From NCBI RefSeq assembly GCF_000797465.1, contig NZ_JSWG01000009.1:682001-746000 (forward strand): 64,000 nt of DNA, in the 5' to 3' direction. Shown here piece by piece: positions 40,135-48,639 of this stretch. Numbering within the stretch: position 1 is the stretch's first letter; the number at the start of each line of letters is the position of its first letter. Origin of the DNA: Psychroserpens jangbogonensis (lineage in GTDB: Bacteria > Bacteroidota > Bacteroidia > Flavobacteriales > Flavobacteriaceae). The position numbers and the translations under genes were made by a program. The notes beneath the pieces were generated by a model that was not told where the DNA came from, did no database searches, and was given only the letters and a program-made list of their open reading frames with translations.

Positions 40135-40165
40135 AAAAAGCACACTTAAAATAAGTGTGCTTTTT
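40135..40165 (-). terminator. Terminator behind the decayed T9SS gene
   Basis: AAAAAGCACACTTA pairs with 40152-40165 around AAA. It is followed on the minus strand by a T run. It sits 21 bases after the stop of the remnant at 40186, in the same position and style as the hairpins behind the intact paralogues. Confidence 0.78.
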
Positions 40166-40185
40166 GTATTCAAAACAGTTATTAC

Positions 40186-40560
40186 TTAGTTGATAATAAC
40201 TTTTTGTGTTTTATGATGGATTGTGTGGTTAGGGTTATTGAGGTGTCTTTTTATAATTGAACCCTTTAATGTAGGTTTATTCGTTTTTTTGAATATTAAA
40301 AATAGATTCAATTTGTCAATAATTTTGCTTTAGGTTTTTAACATATTAATAAATAACTTGCCATTCTTAAAGGAGATATTAAATTCATGAATAAAATTCC
40401 TTTGTTGACTTATTTTAAAGGACAAAATAGAGTTTAACTAAGAGGGTTTTCTTCTGCGTAATGTAGAAAGGAGGTCTGTTTCTAGATTAAGAAAATTAAT
40501 TTTGGTGTACAGGTTAGGAATGCCTGAAGACGTTGTCCTTGACTCATGAATAGTATTTAA
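40186..40560 (-). pseudogene. Decayed T9SS paralogue (C-terminal remnant)
   Basis: One minus-strand frame stays protein-like for over 120 codons, interrupted by stops at 40438-40440 and 40330-40332. Its last part reads IIDKLNLFLIFKK, then KPTLKGSII, then HHKTQKVIIN before the stop at 40186. This parallels LDTLNIFALHTSKELVVSG and QKVIIK at the ends of the intact neighbours, with about 40 residues missing in the middle. Upstream, NGKLFINMLK and SRTTSSGIPNL are also reminiscent of such proteins. No start codon, signal peptide or N-terminal domain is seen. The remaining part of the 39880-40579 gap holds only the promoter and terminator listed separately. Confidence 0.5.
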
Positions 40561-40579
40561 GATGTAAAAACATATTAGT

Positions 40580-41629
40580 ATGAAAAGAAGAATTATAATT
40601 ACTGGAGGTGCTGGTTTTATAGGTTCTCATGTTGTCAGACTGTTTGTCAATAAGTATCCAAACTATCAAATAATAAATTTAGATAGTCTAACTTATGCAG
40701 GGAATCTTATGAATCTTGCAGATATTGAGGATAAAGAAAACTATAAGTTTATAAAAGGAGATATTACAGATGAAATTTTTGTAAATCACTTATTTGAAAC
40801 TGAGAAACCAGATGGTATTATTCATTTAGCAGCAGAATCTCATGTTGATAGATCTATATCAGATCCTTTAGCTTTTGCAAAGACAAATATTTTAGGGACA
40901 ATGATCTTGCTTAACGCATTTAAGGATTTATGGAAGAATAATATAGATGATAAATTGTTCTATCATATAAGTACAGATGAGGTTTATGGCTCATTAGGTA
41001 GTGAAGGTTTATTTGAAGAAACCACACCTTATAGTCCAAATTCGCCATATTCTGCCTCAAAAGCAAGTTCAGATCATTTTGTAAGAGCTTATGGTGAAAC
41101 CTATAATTTACCGTATTTAATATCCAATTGTTCAAATAATTATGGGTCTTATCAATTTCCAGAAAAGTTAATTCCATTATTCATAAACAATATTATTCAT
41201 AACAAGGCATTGCCAGTGTATGGCGATGGTAATTATACTAGAGATTGGTTATATGTTATTGATCATGCAATTGCTATAGATTTAATTTTTCACAAAGGAA
41301 AATTAACAGAAACGTATAACATTGGAGGTTTCAATGAATGGAAAAACATAGATTTAGTTAAATTGTTATGTAGTCAAATGGATACTAAATTAAACAGAAA
41401 ACAAGGTGCAAGCGAAACGCTTATTACCTATGTGAAAGATCGACCAGGTCATGATCTAAGATATGCCATTGATGCTAGTAAAATTAGCAAAGAATTAGGT
41501 TGGAAACCAACAGTAACATTTGAAGAAGGTTTAACTAAAACAATAGATTGGTATGTGAGTAATGCTGACTGGTTAAATAATGTAACTAGTGGTGATTACT
41601 TAAAATACTATAATAAACAATATCAATAG
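40580..41629 (+). CDS. rfbB: dTDP-glucose 4,6-dehydratase
   Basis: Extended short-chain dehydrogenase that converts dTDP-glucose to dTDP-4-keto-6-deoxyglucose, the precursor of rhamnose and other deoxysugars. The NAD-binding GGAGFIGSHV motif is at residues 8-17. The YxxxK catalytic pair is Tyr157/Lys161 (YSASKASSDH), preceded by the STDEVYGSLG segment (about 131-140) with its catalytic Asp-Glu. The 349-residue length is normal. It opens the surface-polysaccharide locus on the + strand, and rfbA follows after 50 bases. Confidence 0.96.
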   Translation: MKRRIIITGGAGFIGSHVVRLFVNKYPNYQIINLDSLTYAGNLMNLADIEDKENYKFIKGDITDEIFVNHLFETEKPDGIIHLAAESHVDRSISDPLAFAKTNILGTMILLNAFKDLWKNNIDDKLFYHISTDEVYGSLGSEGLFEETTPYSPNSPYSASKASSDHFVRAYGETYNLPYLISNCSNNYGSYQFPEKLIPLFINNIIHNKALPVYGDGNYTRDWLYVIDHAIAIDLIFHKGKLTETYNIGGFNEWKNIDLVKLLCSQMDTKLNRKQGASETLITYVKDRPGHDLRYAIDASKISKELGWKPTVTFEEGLTKTIDWYVSNADWLNNVTSGDYLKYYNKQYQ

Positions 41630-41679
41630 TATGGATTTATTTAGTCTATTAAATTGGTAAACCCTAATACACAAGAAAG

Positions 41680-42552
41680 ATGAAAGGAATTATTTTAGCT
41701 GGAGGATCAGGAACACGTCTTCACCCATTAACATTGGTAGTGAGTAAGCAGCTTTTGCCAATTTACGATAAACCTATGATTTATTATCCGTTATCGGTTT
41801 TGATGTTGGCTGGAATAAAAGAGATCCTAGTAATATCTACACCACACGACCTTCCAAATTTTAAACAATTACTAGGAAATGGAAGTCAGTTTGGAATTGA
41901 ATTAAGCTATATAGAGCAACCCAATCCAGATGGTTTGGCACAAGCTTTTATTTTAGGAGAAGAATTTATCGGGAATGATAATGTATGCCTTGTGTTAGGC
42001 GATAATATATTTTACGGAGCAGGTTTACAAAAAATATTGAAGGAAGCTATAAATACTGTAAATAACGAAGACAAGGCGGTTATTTTTGGTAATTACGTAA
42101 GAGATCCAGAACGATATGGAGTGGCAGAATTTGATAAAGAACAGAATGTTTTAAGTCTTGAGGAAAAACCTGAAAATCCTAAATCGAATTTTGCTGTTGT
42201 TGGATTGTATTTTTATCCTAATTCTGTTGTTGAAATAGCAAAGAATGTTAAGCCTTCTCATCGAGGTGAATTAGAAATAACAACAGTAAACCAAACGTAT
42301 CTTGAACAAGACAGTTTAAAACTTCAATTATTAAGTAGAGGGTTTGCATGGCTAGACACTGGTACGCACGAAGCGCTTACAGAAGCAACTGAGTTTGTTA
42401 AGGCTGTTGAAAAACGAACTGGCCTTAAAATAGCATGTTTAGAAGAAATTGCATTGAATTATAAATGGATTACCAAAGAGGCATTAGCTAAACAGGTTAA
42501 AAACCTTAAAGGCGATTATTTTGATTATTTAAAGAAAATCACTTCGAATTAA
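41680..42552 (+). CDS. rfbA: Glucose-1-phosphate thymidylyltransferase
   Basis: Makes dTDP-glucose from glucose-1-phosphate and dTTP, the step before RfbB. The nucleotide-binding signature [11 protein letters not shown] is at about 8-18. [11 protein letters not shown] (the metal-binding Asp region) and [19 protein letters not shown] are all typical. The 290-residue length is normal. The order rfbB-rfbA without rfbC or rfbD means that the final sugar is not settled by this window. Confidence 0.96.
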   Translation: MKGIILAGGSGTRLHPLTLVVSKQLLPIYDKPMIYYPLSVLMLAGIKEILVISTPHDLPNFKQLLGNGSQFGIELSYIEQPNPDGLAQAFILGEEFIGNDNVCLVLGDNIFYGAGLQKILKEAINTVNNEDKAVIFGNYVRDPERYGVAEFDKEQNVLSLEEKPENPKSNFAVVGLYFYPNSVVEIAKNVKPSHRGELEITTVNQTYLEQDSLKLQLLSRGFAWLDTGTHEALTEATEFVKAVEKRTGLKIACLEEIALNYKWITKEALAKQVKNLKGDYFDYLKKITSN

Positions 42553-42628
42553 ACACAATTTAAACAGACAATTTAGCTTTTAATTTTATCAAAACTTACG
42601 ACTTGGCAATTTGGTCTCACCAGAATGA

Positions 42629-43082
42629 TTAGGATTTTAATAGCTTTATCTGTCTTTTTTGATTTTTTTTTCCAAAAGGCTGTAACCTAAAACTACTGAT
42701 TATTGCTTTTGATAAATAGTTGGTAATAGGCGTTAAAAGACATGTATAATGAACGTCTAAATTATAAGCTATTGCAATCCAAAAACCTATCATTAACAAG
42801 AGGAACAACCCGATAAAAATGTTGTTAATAATTTTGACTAAAATCATTGAGGTTTTTTTTTGTTTACAAGAAAATAGCTTATGTTTGAAACTCAGGTAAG
42901 AGTGATAGTTGATAGCATTAATAACCGAAGTAGCAGACCAGATTGCCACATATTTAATTGAACTTTCATTTAAAAAAGGTTGTTGGGTGAATATCATCAA
43001 TTGTGGGCTTTCCTTGTTTATTAAAGATCGTATCGACCACCTCGATCAAGATTTGTGCCTTGAGAATCAAAGCTTTTTTCAT
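42629..43082 (-). pseudogene. Probable remnant of a small GtrA-like membrane protein gene
   Basis: Two overlapping minus-strand frames: a 38-residue ORF (43082-42966, starting MKKALILKAQILIEVVD) and a 123-residue ORF (43000-42629) with three hydrophobic stretches. Read together they resemble GtrA-type flippase-associated proteins: KAQI near the start, a KYVAIWSATSVINAINY segment, a basic loop, then NLDVHYTCLL near the last helix. The usual aromatic W-x-F motifs are missing and the frame changes near 42970-43000, so I read it as a frameshifted remnant. It could instead be an unrelated small membrane protein. The opposite-strand ORF in the same place looks no better. Nothing else is recognised between rfbA and 43162. 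Confidence 0.35.
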
Positions 43083-43161
43083 AATAATGGTGATTTACCA
43101 ATCTAATTAGAACTATTCAGTAAGTAAAACCAAATGAAATCTATAATCAATAAATAAGTTA

Positions 43162-44535
43162 ATGTTTGATAATTCTAGTTTGATAAAAAAGTTAAAAAAG
43201 CGATTTTTTCAGGGGCATCAACGAGATCAGTTGATTAAAAAAAATATTCTTTTTTCTTATGTGTTTAAAGGACTTGATATTTCTTTAGGATTTTTGCTTA
43301 TTCCTCTAGTTTTAAGTTATTTAAATGAAGAGCAATATGGCGTTTGGATACTATTGTTTTCCTTAACAGGATATTTCAGTTTTATGGATGTTGGTTTGAG
43401 TCACGGTTTAAGAAATAAATTCGCAGAGGCCAAAGCAAAAAATGAAATCGAAAAATTGAGATATTATGTGAGCACGACTTATGCTTTGTTGGCTATCATT
43501 AGCAGCATTTTTTTTGTTATTTTTTTAATGGTGAATTCCTTTGTCAATTGGGAAAGAATTTTGAATACTAAAATTGTTTTAAATGATGATTTATCTGTAT
43601 TAGCATTATTTGTTTTTGGGGCGTTTTCCTTACAATTTGTTTTTAAAATTATTATCACAATTTTGACAGCCGACCAAAGACCATCCATAATAAATTTACA
43701 AGGATTCTTAATAAAATGCTTGCAAGTTTCAATAATTATTATTTTAATAAAATTTACAGAAGGGTCTCTAGTTTTATTAGGTGCTGCATTTAGTATGATT
43801 CCTATTGTCAGTTTACTCGGTTTAACAATTTATTATTTCAGTAAGGATTATGCTCACATTAGACCTAAAATTGCCTACGTTAATTTTTCCTATCTAAATG
43901 ATCTTATGAACGTAGGTATTAAATTCTTTTTCATTACCCTCGCCGGAATTATACTTTTTTCAACAGATAACTTAATTATCACTCAGTTGTATGGCCCAGA
44001 GCAAGTTACACCTTATCAAATAGCTAATAAATATTTTGGCATATCTTTAATGCTATTTGCCATTATAGTTCAGCCTCTTTGGTCTGCTGTTACTGACGCT
44101 TATCACAAAGATGATTTGATTTGGATTAAAAGTGCCATGAAAAAAATGAAAAAAATATGGATACTATTTTCAATCGGATCACTATTACTGCTTATCATAT
44201 CGCCCTATTTTTTCAAATTATGGCTAGGTGATAAAGTTGATATTTCATTTATCCTATCTGTTTCTTGGTTTGTCTTTGTTGTGATTCAGTCCTACAATAT
44301 GATTTATACCTATTTTATTAATGGTGTAGGTAAACTTAGAGTTCAATTGTATATTACTGTGTTTTCTATAATTTTTAATATTCCTGCATCTATTTTTTTA
44401 GCAAAAACATTGAATATGGGAGTGTCTGGTGTTATCATGGCAACTACTATTTCCATGTTGTTGAGCGCGGTAATTAAAACAATTCAGTACAACAAGATCA
44501 TCAATTTAAGAGCACATGGCGTATGGAACAAATAA
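43162..44535 (+). CDS. Wzx-type polysaccharide flippase (MOP superfamily)
   Basis: An integral membrane protein of 457 residues with about 12 hydrophobic segments. The N-terminal pattern (IKKNILFSYVFKGLDISLGFLLIPLVLSYLNEEQYGVWILLFS) is typical of polysaccharide exporters of the MOP superfamily. It is expected to flip lipid-linked oligosaccharide repeat units across the inner membrane. The 3' end overlaps the sulfotransferase gene by 13 bases. The substrate cannot be read from the sequence. Confidence 0.9.
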   Translation: MFDNSSLIKKLKKRFFQGHQRDQLIKKNILFSYVFKGLDISLGFLLIPLVLSYLNEEQYGVWILLFSLTGYFSFMDVGLSHGLRNKFAEAKAKNEIEKLRYYVSTTYALLAIISSIFFVIFLMVNSFVNWERILNTKIVLNDDLSVLALFVFGAFSLQFVFKIIITILTADQRPSIINLQGFLIKCLQVSIIIILIKFTEGSLVLLGAAFSMIPIVSLLGLTIYYFSKDYAHIRPKIAYVNFSYLNDLMNVGIKFFFITLAGIILFSTDNLIITQLYGPEQVTPYQIANKYFGISLMLFAIIVQPLWSAVTDAYHKDDLIWIKSAMKKMKKIWILFSIGSLLLLIISPYFFKLWLGDKVDISFILSVSWFVFVVIQSYNMIYTYFINGVGKLRVQLYITVFSIIFNIPASIFLAKTLNMGVSGVIMATTISMLLSAVIKTIQYNKIINLRAHGVWNK

Positions 44536-45260
44536 AAAAAATATTTTACAACAATTTAATTTGGAGACTACCCTACAACGTTAAATATTACTTTTTTAAA
44601 TTTAAACACCCTAAAGGTTTTAAACAGAAGCAAGCCTTACGCCAAATAAAAAGTAAAGGTGACCATCTGTCACTGAAAGGGTTTGACGATTTAAAATGTA
44701 TATTTGTTCATATTCCGAAGGCAGCAGGAATTTCTGTAAATAAAGCTCTTTTTGGTAATTTTGGAGGGAGTCATCATAAATTAAAAGATTATCAATTAAT
44801 TTTCAATAAAAAAGAGTTTTATGAGTATCATAAGTTCACGTTTGTCAGGAATCCTTGGGATCGATTGGTTTCGACCTACTTTTTTTTAAAAAATGGAGGC
44901 TTTCATGAAAACGATAAAGCTTGGTTTGATGACAATTTATCTCAATTTCAAAATTTTGAAGAGTTCGTTTTGAATTGGTTGAATGACGAAAATATTTATA
45001 AATGGATTCACTTTATTCCTCAATATGAATTTATTACAGTGAATAATAAAGTTCTTGTGGATGATGTCTATAAATTAGAAAATATTGGCAATGATATTAA
45101 CAAGTTATCTGAAAAACTAAATATAACCATAGATTTAGGACATGAAAATCAAAATACAAATAGGAAGACTAAATATCGCGATTATTACTCGCCTAAATCA
45201 AAAGAAATTGTGAGATCTGTTTATAAAAAAGACATAGAGCTTTTTGATTATCAGTTTTAA
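44523..45260 (+). CDS. Sulfotransferase family protein
   Basis: A protein of 245 residues resembling carbohydrate sulfotransferases (sulfotransferase family 2). The 5'-phosphosulfate-binding segment CIFVHIPKAAGISVNKAL (Pro65-Lys66) and the 3'-phosphate-binding segment FVRNPWDRLVSTYF (Arg109) are both present. The likely role is transfer of sulfate from PAPS to a sugar of the exopolysaccharide. It is translationally coupled to the flippase gene. Confidence 0.88.
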   Translation: MEQIKKIFYNNLIWRLPYNVKYYFFKFKHPKGFKQKQALRQIKSKGDHLSLKGFDDLKCIFVHIPKAAGISVNKALFGNFGGSHHKLKDYQLIFNKKEFYEYHKFTFVRNPWDRLVSTYFFLKNGGFHENDKAWFDDNLSQFQNFEEFVLNWLNDENIYKWIHFIPQYEFITVNNKVLVDDVYKLENIGNDINKLSEKLNITIDLGHENQNTNRKTKYRDYYSPKSKEIVRSVYKKDIELFDYQF

Positions 45261-45286
45261 AATACTAACGAAATTAAAATCAATAC

Positions 45287-46537
45287 ATGAAAATATTGTG
45301 GTTGTCAAATAATCCATGTTATGCCATAAAAAAACTTTCTCCAGATACGCAGTCTGGTGGTTGGTTAAAAGCTTTAAATTATCATTTGGTTGAAAAAGAT
45401 GATGTTGAACTTAGTGTTTGTTTCTATTGGCCTGTGCCTTTAGATTCTTTTGAATTCCGCAAAACAACATATTATCCAGTAACTAAAGCTAAACCTGAAA
45501 ATTTATTACAAAAGATTATTTCCAGAGTATCAGGTTATAAAGATGACGATCTCAATATTAAAAAGATAAAGGATATTGTAGACAAAGTAAATCCTGATTT
45601 AATTCATGTTCATGGAACGGAGTTAAACCTAGGTTTAATTCAGTATGAAACCTCTATACCGGTTGTGATTTCAATTCAAGGTATTTTAAGTCCATACTAT
45701 GAAAAGTATTTTTCTGGTATACCAGAAAAATATTTGAAAAGAATAAAAAAGCGGAACTTTATTTCGTTTTTTAACGAACTTAACAGCTCTTTCAGAATAA
45801 ATGCAAAAAGAGAACGAAATATTCTTAAAGTTTCAAATTACATTATGGGACGCACAGCTTGGGATAAACGAGTGACACGTCTGTTGGCTCCAGAGAGTAG
45901 TTATTTTGTAGCTAATGAAATTCTTCGTGAACACTTCTATAGTGATAAACTTAAATGGAAGAAAACGAGTTTTGACAAACCTTTAAAATTAATTACCACC
46001 ACAGGTGATGTTGCCTATAAGGGTTTTGAATTGATCGTTAAAACTGCAAAAATATTACATGAGTATGGAATTGAAATTGAGTGGTATGTGGTGGGCTTAA
46101 ACGAAAGTAACGTTGTACCGAAAGCGGTAAAAACTTGGTTAGAATACAATGTTGAAGACATCGGAATTAAATTACTAGGGGTTATGAACGAAAAGGAACT
46201 TATAAGAATTTTATTAGTATCAGATGTTTACTGTCAGGTCAGTCATATCGAGAATAGCCCTAATAGCTTGTGCGAAGCAATGATATTAGGAATGCCCCTA
46301 ATTGCGACAAATGTCGGTGGAACGTCTTCGATGGTAAAGAATAACCTTGAAGGGATACTTGTCCAGGAAGGTGAGCCTTATGAATATGCAGGTGCTATTA
46401 TTGAGTTGCTAAATGATTTTAAAAAGGCTAAAAAGTATGGTGAAAATGGAAGAAAAAGAGCAATGGAGAGGCATAGACCTTCTAAGGTTGTGGACGAAAT
46501 ATTGAAAACATATAACACAATTATTCAAAAAAGATAG
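45287..46537 (+). CDS. Glycosyltransferase family 4 protein
   Basis: A GT-B fold enzyme of 416 residues. The N-terminal domain begins KILWLSNNPCYAI and includes the GGWLKAL segment that binds the acceptor side. The C-terminal domain carries the retaining-GT4 E-x7-E-type region (NSPNSLCEAMILGMPLIATNVGG). It is expected to add one sugar to the lipid-linked repeat unit on the cytoplasmic face. The donor and acceptor are unknown. Three bases separate it from the next gene. Confidence 0.88.
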   Translation: MKILWLSNNPCYAIKKLSPDTQSGGWLKALNYHLVEKDDVELSVCFYWPVPLDSFEFRKTTYYPVTKAKPENLLQKIISRVSGYKDDDLNIKKIKDIVDKVNPDLIHVHGTELNLGLIQYETSIPVVISIQGILSPYYEKYFSGIPEKYLKRIKKRNFISFFNELNSSFRINAKRERNILKVSNYIMGRTAWDKRVTRLLAPESSYFVANEILREHFYSDKLKWKKTSFDKPLKLITTTGDVAYKGFELIVKTAKILHEYGIEIEWYVVGLNESNVVPKAVKTWLEYNVEDIGIKLLGVMNEKELIRILLVSDVYCQVSHIENSPNSLCEAMILGMPLIATNVGGTSSMVKNNLEGILVQEGEPYEYAGAIIELLNDFKKAKKYGENGRKRAMERHRPSKVVDEILKTYNTIIQKR

Positions 46538-46540
46538 TCC

Positions 46541-47134
46541 ATGCGATTTATTTTAAGTAAAATACTCATTATCAGAAATAAAGTATGGCAACTTTTAAAT
46601 AAGATGACTACAAAATTAATATTTCTTCGAGAAGATATAGAAATAAAGAATTACAAAATAAATGGAACCATTTTTATAAGAAATGAGGGAAGTATTACAA
46701 TAGGAGATGGTTTTAATGCCAACTCTGGTATATCATTTACGCCAATAGGAGGCGATTTTAAATTGAAAATAATTACAAAAAAAAATGCAGTTTTGGAAAT
46801 AGGAAACCACGTTGGTATTTCAAATAGCACTATTTATTGTTCAAATAAAATCAGTATTGGTAATTACGTTTTCATCGGAAATAGTTGCAAAATATGGGAT
46901 ACAAATTTCCATAGTATCGACCCAATGGAAAGGTGTTTTAATGGGGATCGAGAAGTGCTTAATGCTCCTGTAATCATAAAAGATCAGGTTTTTATTGGTG
47001 GAGGAGTCACAATACTGAAAGGAGTAACAATAGGTGAGAATTCTATTATTGGAGCTGGCAGTGTAGTCACAAAGTCTATACCACCTAATCAAATATGGGG
47101 AGGTAATCCAGCACAATTTATACGAAACTTATAA
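46541..47134 (+). CDS. Hexapeptide-repeat acyltransferase
   Basis: A protein of 197 residues whose C-terminal half is built of isoleucine-rich hexapeptide repeats (ISIGNYVFIGNSCKIWD, VFIGGGVTILKGVTIGENSIIGAGSVVTKSI) and ends in GGNPAQFIRNL. This is the left-handed beta-helix architecture of sugar O-acetyltransferases such as MaA, NodL and WbbJ. A catalytic histidine is probably the one in DTNFHSIDP. It probably acetylates a sugar of the repeat unit using acetyl-CoA. Confidence 0.87.
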   Translation: MRFILSKILIIRNKVWQLLNKMTTKLIFLREDIEIKNYKINGTIFIRNEGSITIGDGFNANSGISFTPIGGDFKLKIITKKNAVLEIGNHVGISNSTIYCSNKISIGNYVFIGNSCKIWDTNFHSIDPMERCFNGDREVLNAPVIIKDQVFIGGGVTILKGVTIGENSIIGAGSVVTKSIPPNQIWGGNPAQFIRNL

Positions 47135-47138
47135 TTTT

Positions 47139-47885
47139 ATGAAACAACCCTTAATATCTATAATTACTGTTGTATTTAACAGAGAGAAAACTATTGAAAA
47201 AGCCTTAAAGAGTGTAATTAATCAAACCTATGAAAATATTGAGTACATCGTCATTGATGGTAATTCCAGCGACAAATCTGTTGATATAATTAATAAGTAC
47301 ATTGATAAAATTGATTTTTTTGAATCGAAAAAAGATAATGGGATGTATTACGCCCTAAATCGAGGAATAGAAGTCGCAAGCGGAGATTTAATTGGAATTT
47401 GCCATTCAGACGATTGGTTATTTAATGACCAAGTGTTGCAGGAAGTGGCAAGAGCACATAGCGAACAAAACGCTGATGTATATTATGGCAGTATGTTTAC
47501 ATTACATGATAATATCATAAGTGATGAATTAGTACCAGTCTTAGAATTAGAAAATAACCTAAAACGCTTTTATCATCCAGCAACATTTATAAGCAAAAGC
47601 GCATTTACACAATTTGGAACATATAATACACGGTTTAGAAGTGCATCAGATTACGAATTATTACTTAGGCTGAAAACACAAAATTGTAGCTTTCACAAAT
47701 TAAAATTTCCAATATGCGTCATGATTGTCGGAACTGAAGATAGAGTAAGTCATAATTGTTATAGTCATAAAGAAGCATTTCACATTCATAAAACACATAA
47801 TACTGGTAACCATTTTCAATATGTATATAGTTACTGTTATTGTAGAATGGTCAAGTTGGTAAAGAAAATTATTAGACGTGGCTGA
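47139..47885 (+). CDS. Glycosyltransferase family 2 protein
   Basis: A GT-A fold enzyme of 248 residues. ISIITVVFNREKTIEKALKS at the N-terminus is followed by VIDGNSSD (40-45) and the metal- and nucleotide-binding region CHSDDW (88-93). The C-terminal part is a short amphipathic helix, so it is probably peripheral on the membrane. The overall pattern fits the WcaA-like group of exopolysaccharide transferases. The gene overlaps the next by 8 bases. Confidence 0.9.
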   Translation: MKQPLISIITVVFNREKTIEKALKSVINQTYENIEYIVIDGNSSDKSVDIINKYIDKIDFFESKKDNGMYYALNRGIEVASGDLIGICHSDDWLFNDQVLQEVARAHSEQNADVYYGSMFTLHDNIISDELVPVLELENNLKRFYHPATFISKSAFTQFGTYNTRFRSASDYELLLRLKTQNCSFHKLKFPICVMIVGTEDRVSHNCYSHKEAFHIHKTHNTGNHFQYVYSYCYCRMVKLVKKIIRRG

Positions 47886-48450
47886 ACAATTATATAAAAT
47901 ACGAATGATTTTAAGGAATTTGCTATTTAAATTCAAAGGAGCCTTATTAAAAAGCTATTTAAGAATTAATAATTGTGAAGTAACCGGAAGTATAAAATGT
48001 AAACAGTTTCCAGTTTTTAGAACAATTCCGAAGGGTAACATAAAAATTGGAAAAAACGTAACAATTGGTTATCGAATTACTTTTGATGTGTCAAATTCAG
48101 GGATGTTAAAAATAGGTAATCATACTACGCTTACCCAAGATATAATAATAAGCTCTAATAAGAGTGTAGAGATTGGAAACAATACACTTATTGCTGAAAA
48201 TGTGAGTATTCGAGATTCTGACCATGGTACTAAAAAAATTAATACTATTAATAGCCAAGAACTTGTTTCGTTACCAATTCAAGTTAAAGATGATGTATGG
48301 ATAGGCGCTGGTGTAAGAGTATTAAAAGGAAGCTTGATTAATAAGGGTTGTGTGATTGCTGCAAATAGCGTAGTTCTATCAAAAAATAAAACCTTGGAAT
48401 ATCATATTTATGGAGGTGCACCAATAAAAAGAATCGGAGAAAGAATTTAG
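47878..48450 (+). CDS. Second hexapeptide-repeat acyltransferase
   Basis: A protein of 190 residues with hexapeptide repeats (IGKNVTIGYRITFD, IGNHTTLTQDIIISSNKSVEIGNNTLIAENVSI) and a conserved DSDHG motif, where the histidine is the probable catalytic base. It ends in GGAPIKRIGERI. The start is a GTG at 47878 inside the end of the previous gene; an ATG at 47905 is the alternative. Like its neighbour at 46541 it probably acetylates a sugar, though a serine-acetyltransferase-like role cannot be excluded. Confidence 0.87.
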   Translation: MAEQLYKIRMILRNLLFKFKGALLKSYLRINNCEVTGSIKCKQFPVFRTIPKGNIKIGKNVTIGYRITFDVSNSGMLKIGNHTTLTQDIIISSNKSVEIGNNTLIAENVSIRDSDHGTKKINTINSQELVSLPIQVKDDVWIGAGVRVLKGSLINKGCVIAANSVVLSKNKTLEYHIYGGAPIKRIGERI

Positions 48451-48639
48451 TGGCTGATTTTAAATTATCAGAACTTTAAATTTAAGAAAGTAATCTCAAA
48501 ACAACCTATAGAATTTTTAAAATATCTTGCTTTTGCTGCCCAAAATAAGCTAATGAATTATTATTTAAACAAAGGCGTGAAAAATATTGATATCCTTAGA
48601 CATAAAATGAAATTCATGGATAATTTAAACTTAATTTGA
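48451..48639 (+). pseudogene. Possible gene fragment between acyltransferase and glycosyltransferase
   Basis: After the acyltransferase stop, the same frame continues for 62 codons with ordinary protein-like composition (VISKQPIEFLKYLAFAAQ, then KNIDILRHKMKFMDNLNLI) before TGA. There is no proper start codon at its beginning; the first ATG is about codon 37. The tail resembles the basic C-terminal helices seen in some glycosyltransferases, but I do not recognise a family. It may be the 3' remainder of a deleted gene. Confidence 0.35.

Noticed and set aside
42909-43106. 65-residue + strand ORF between rfbA and the flippase
   Set aside because: It has no recognisable domain; the opposite strand gives a better, though decayed, reading.
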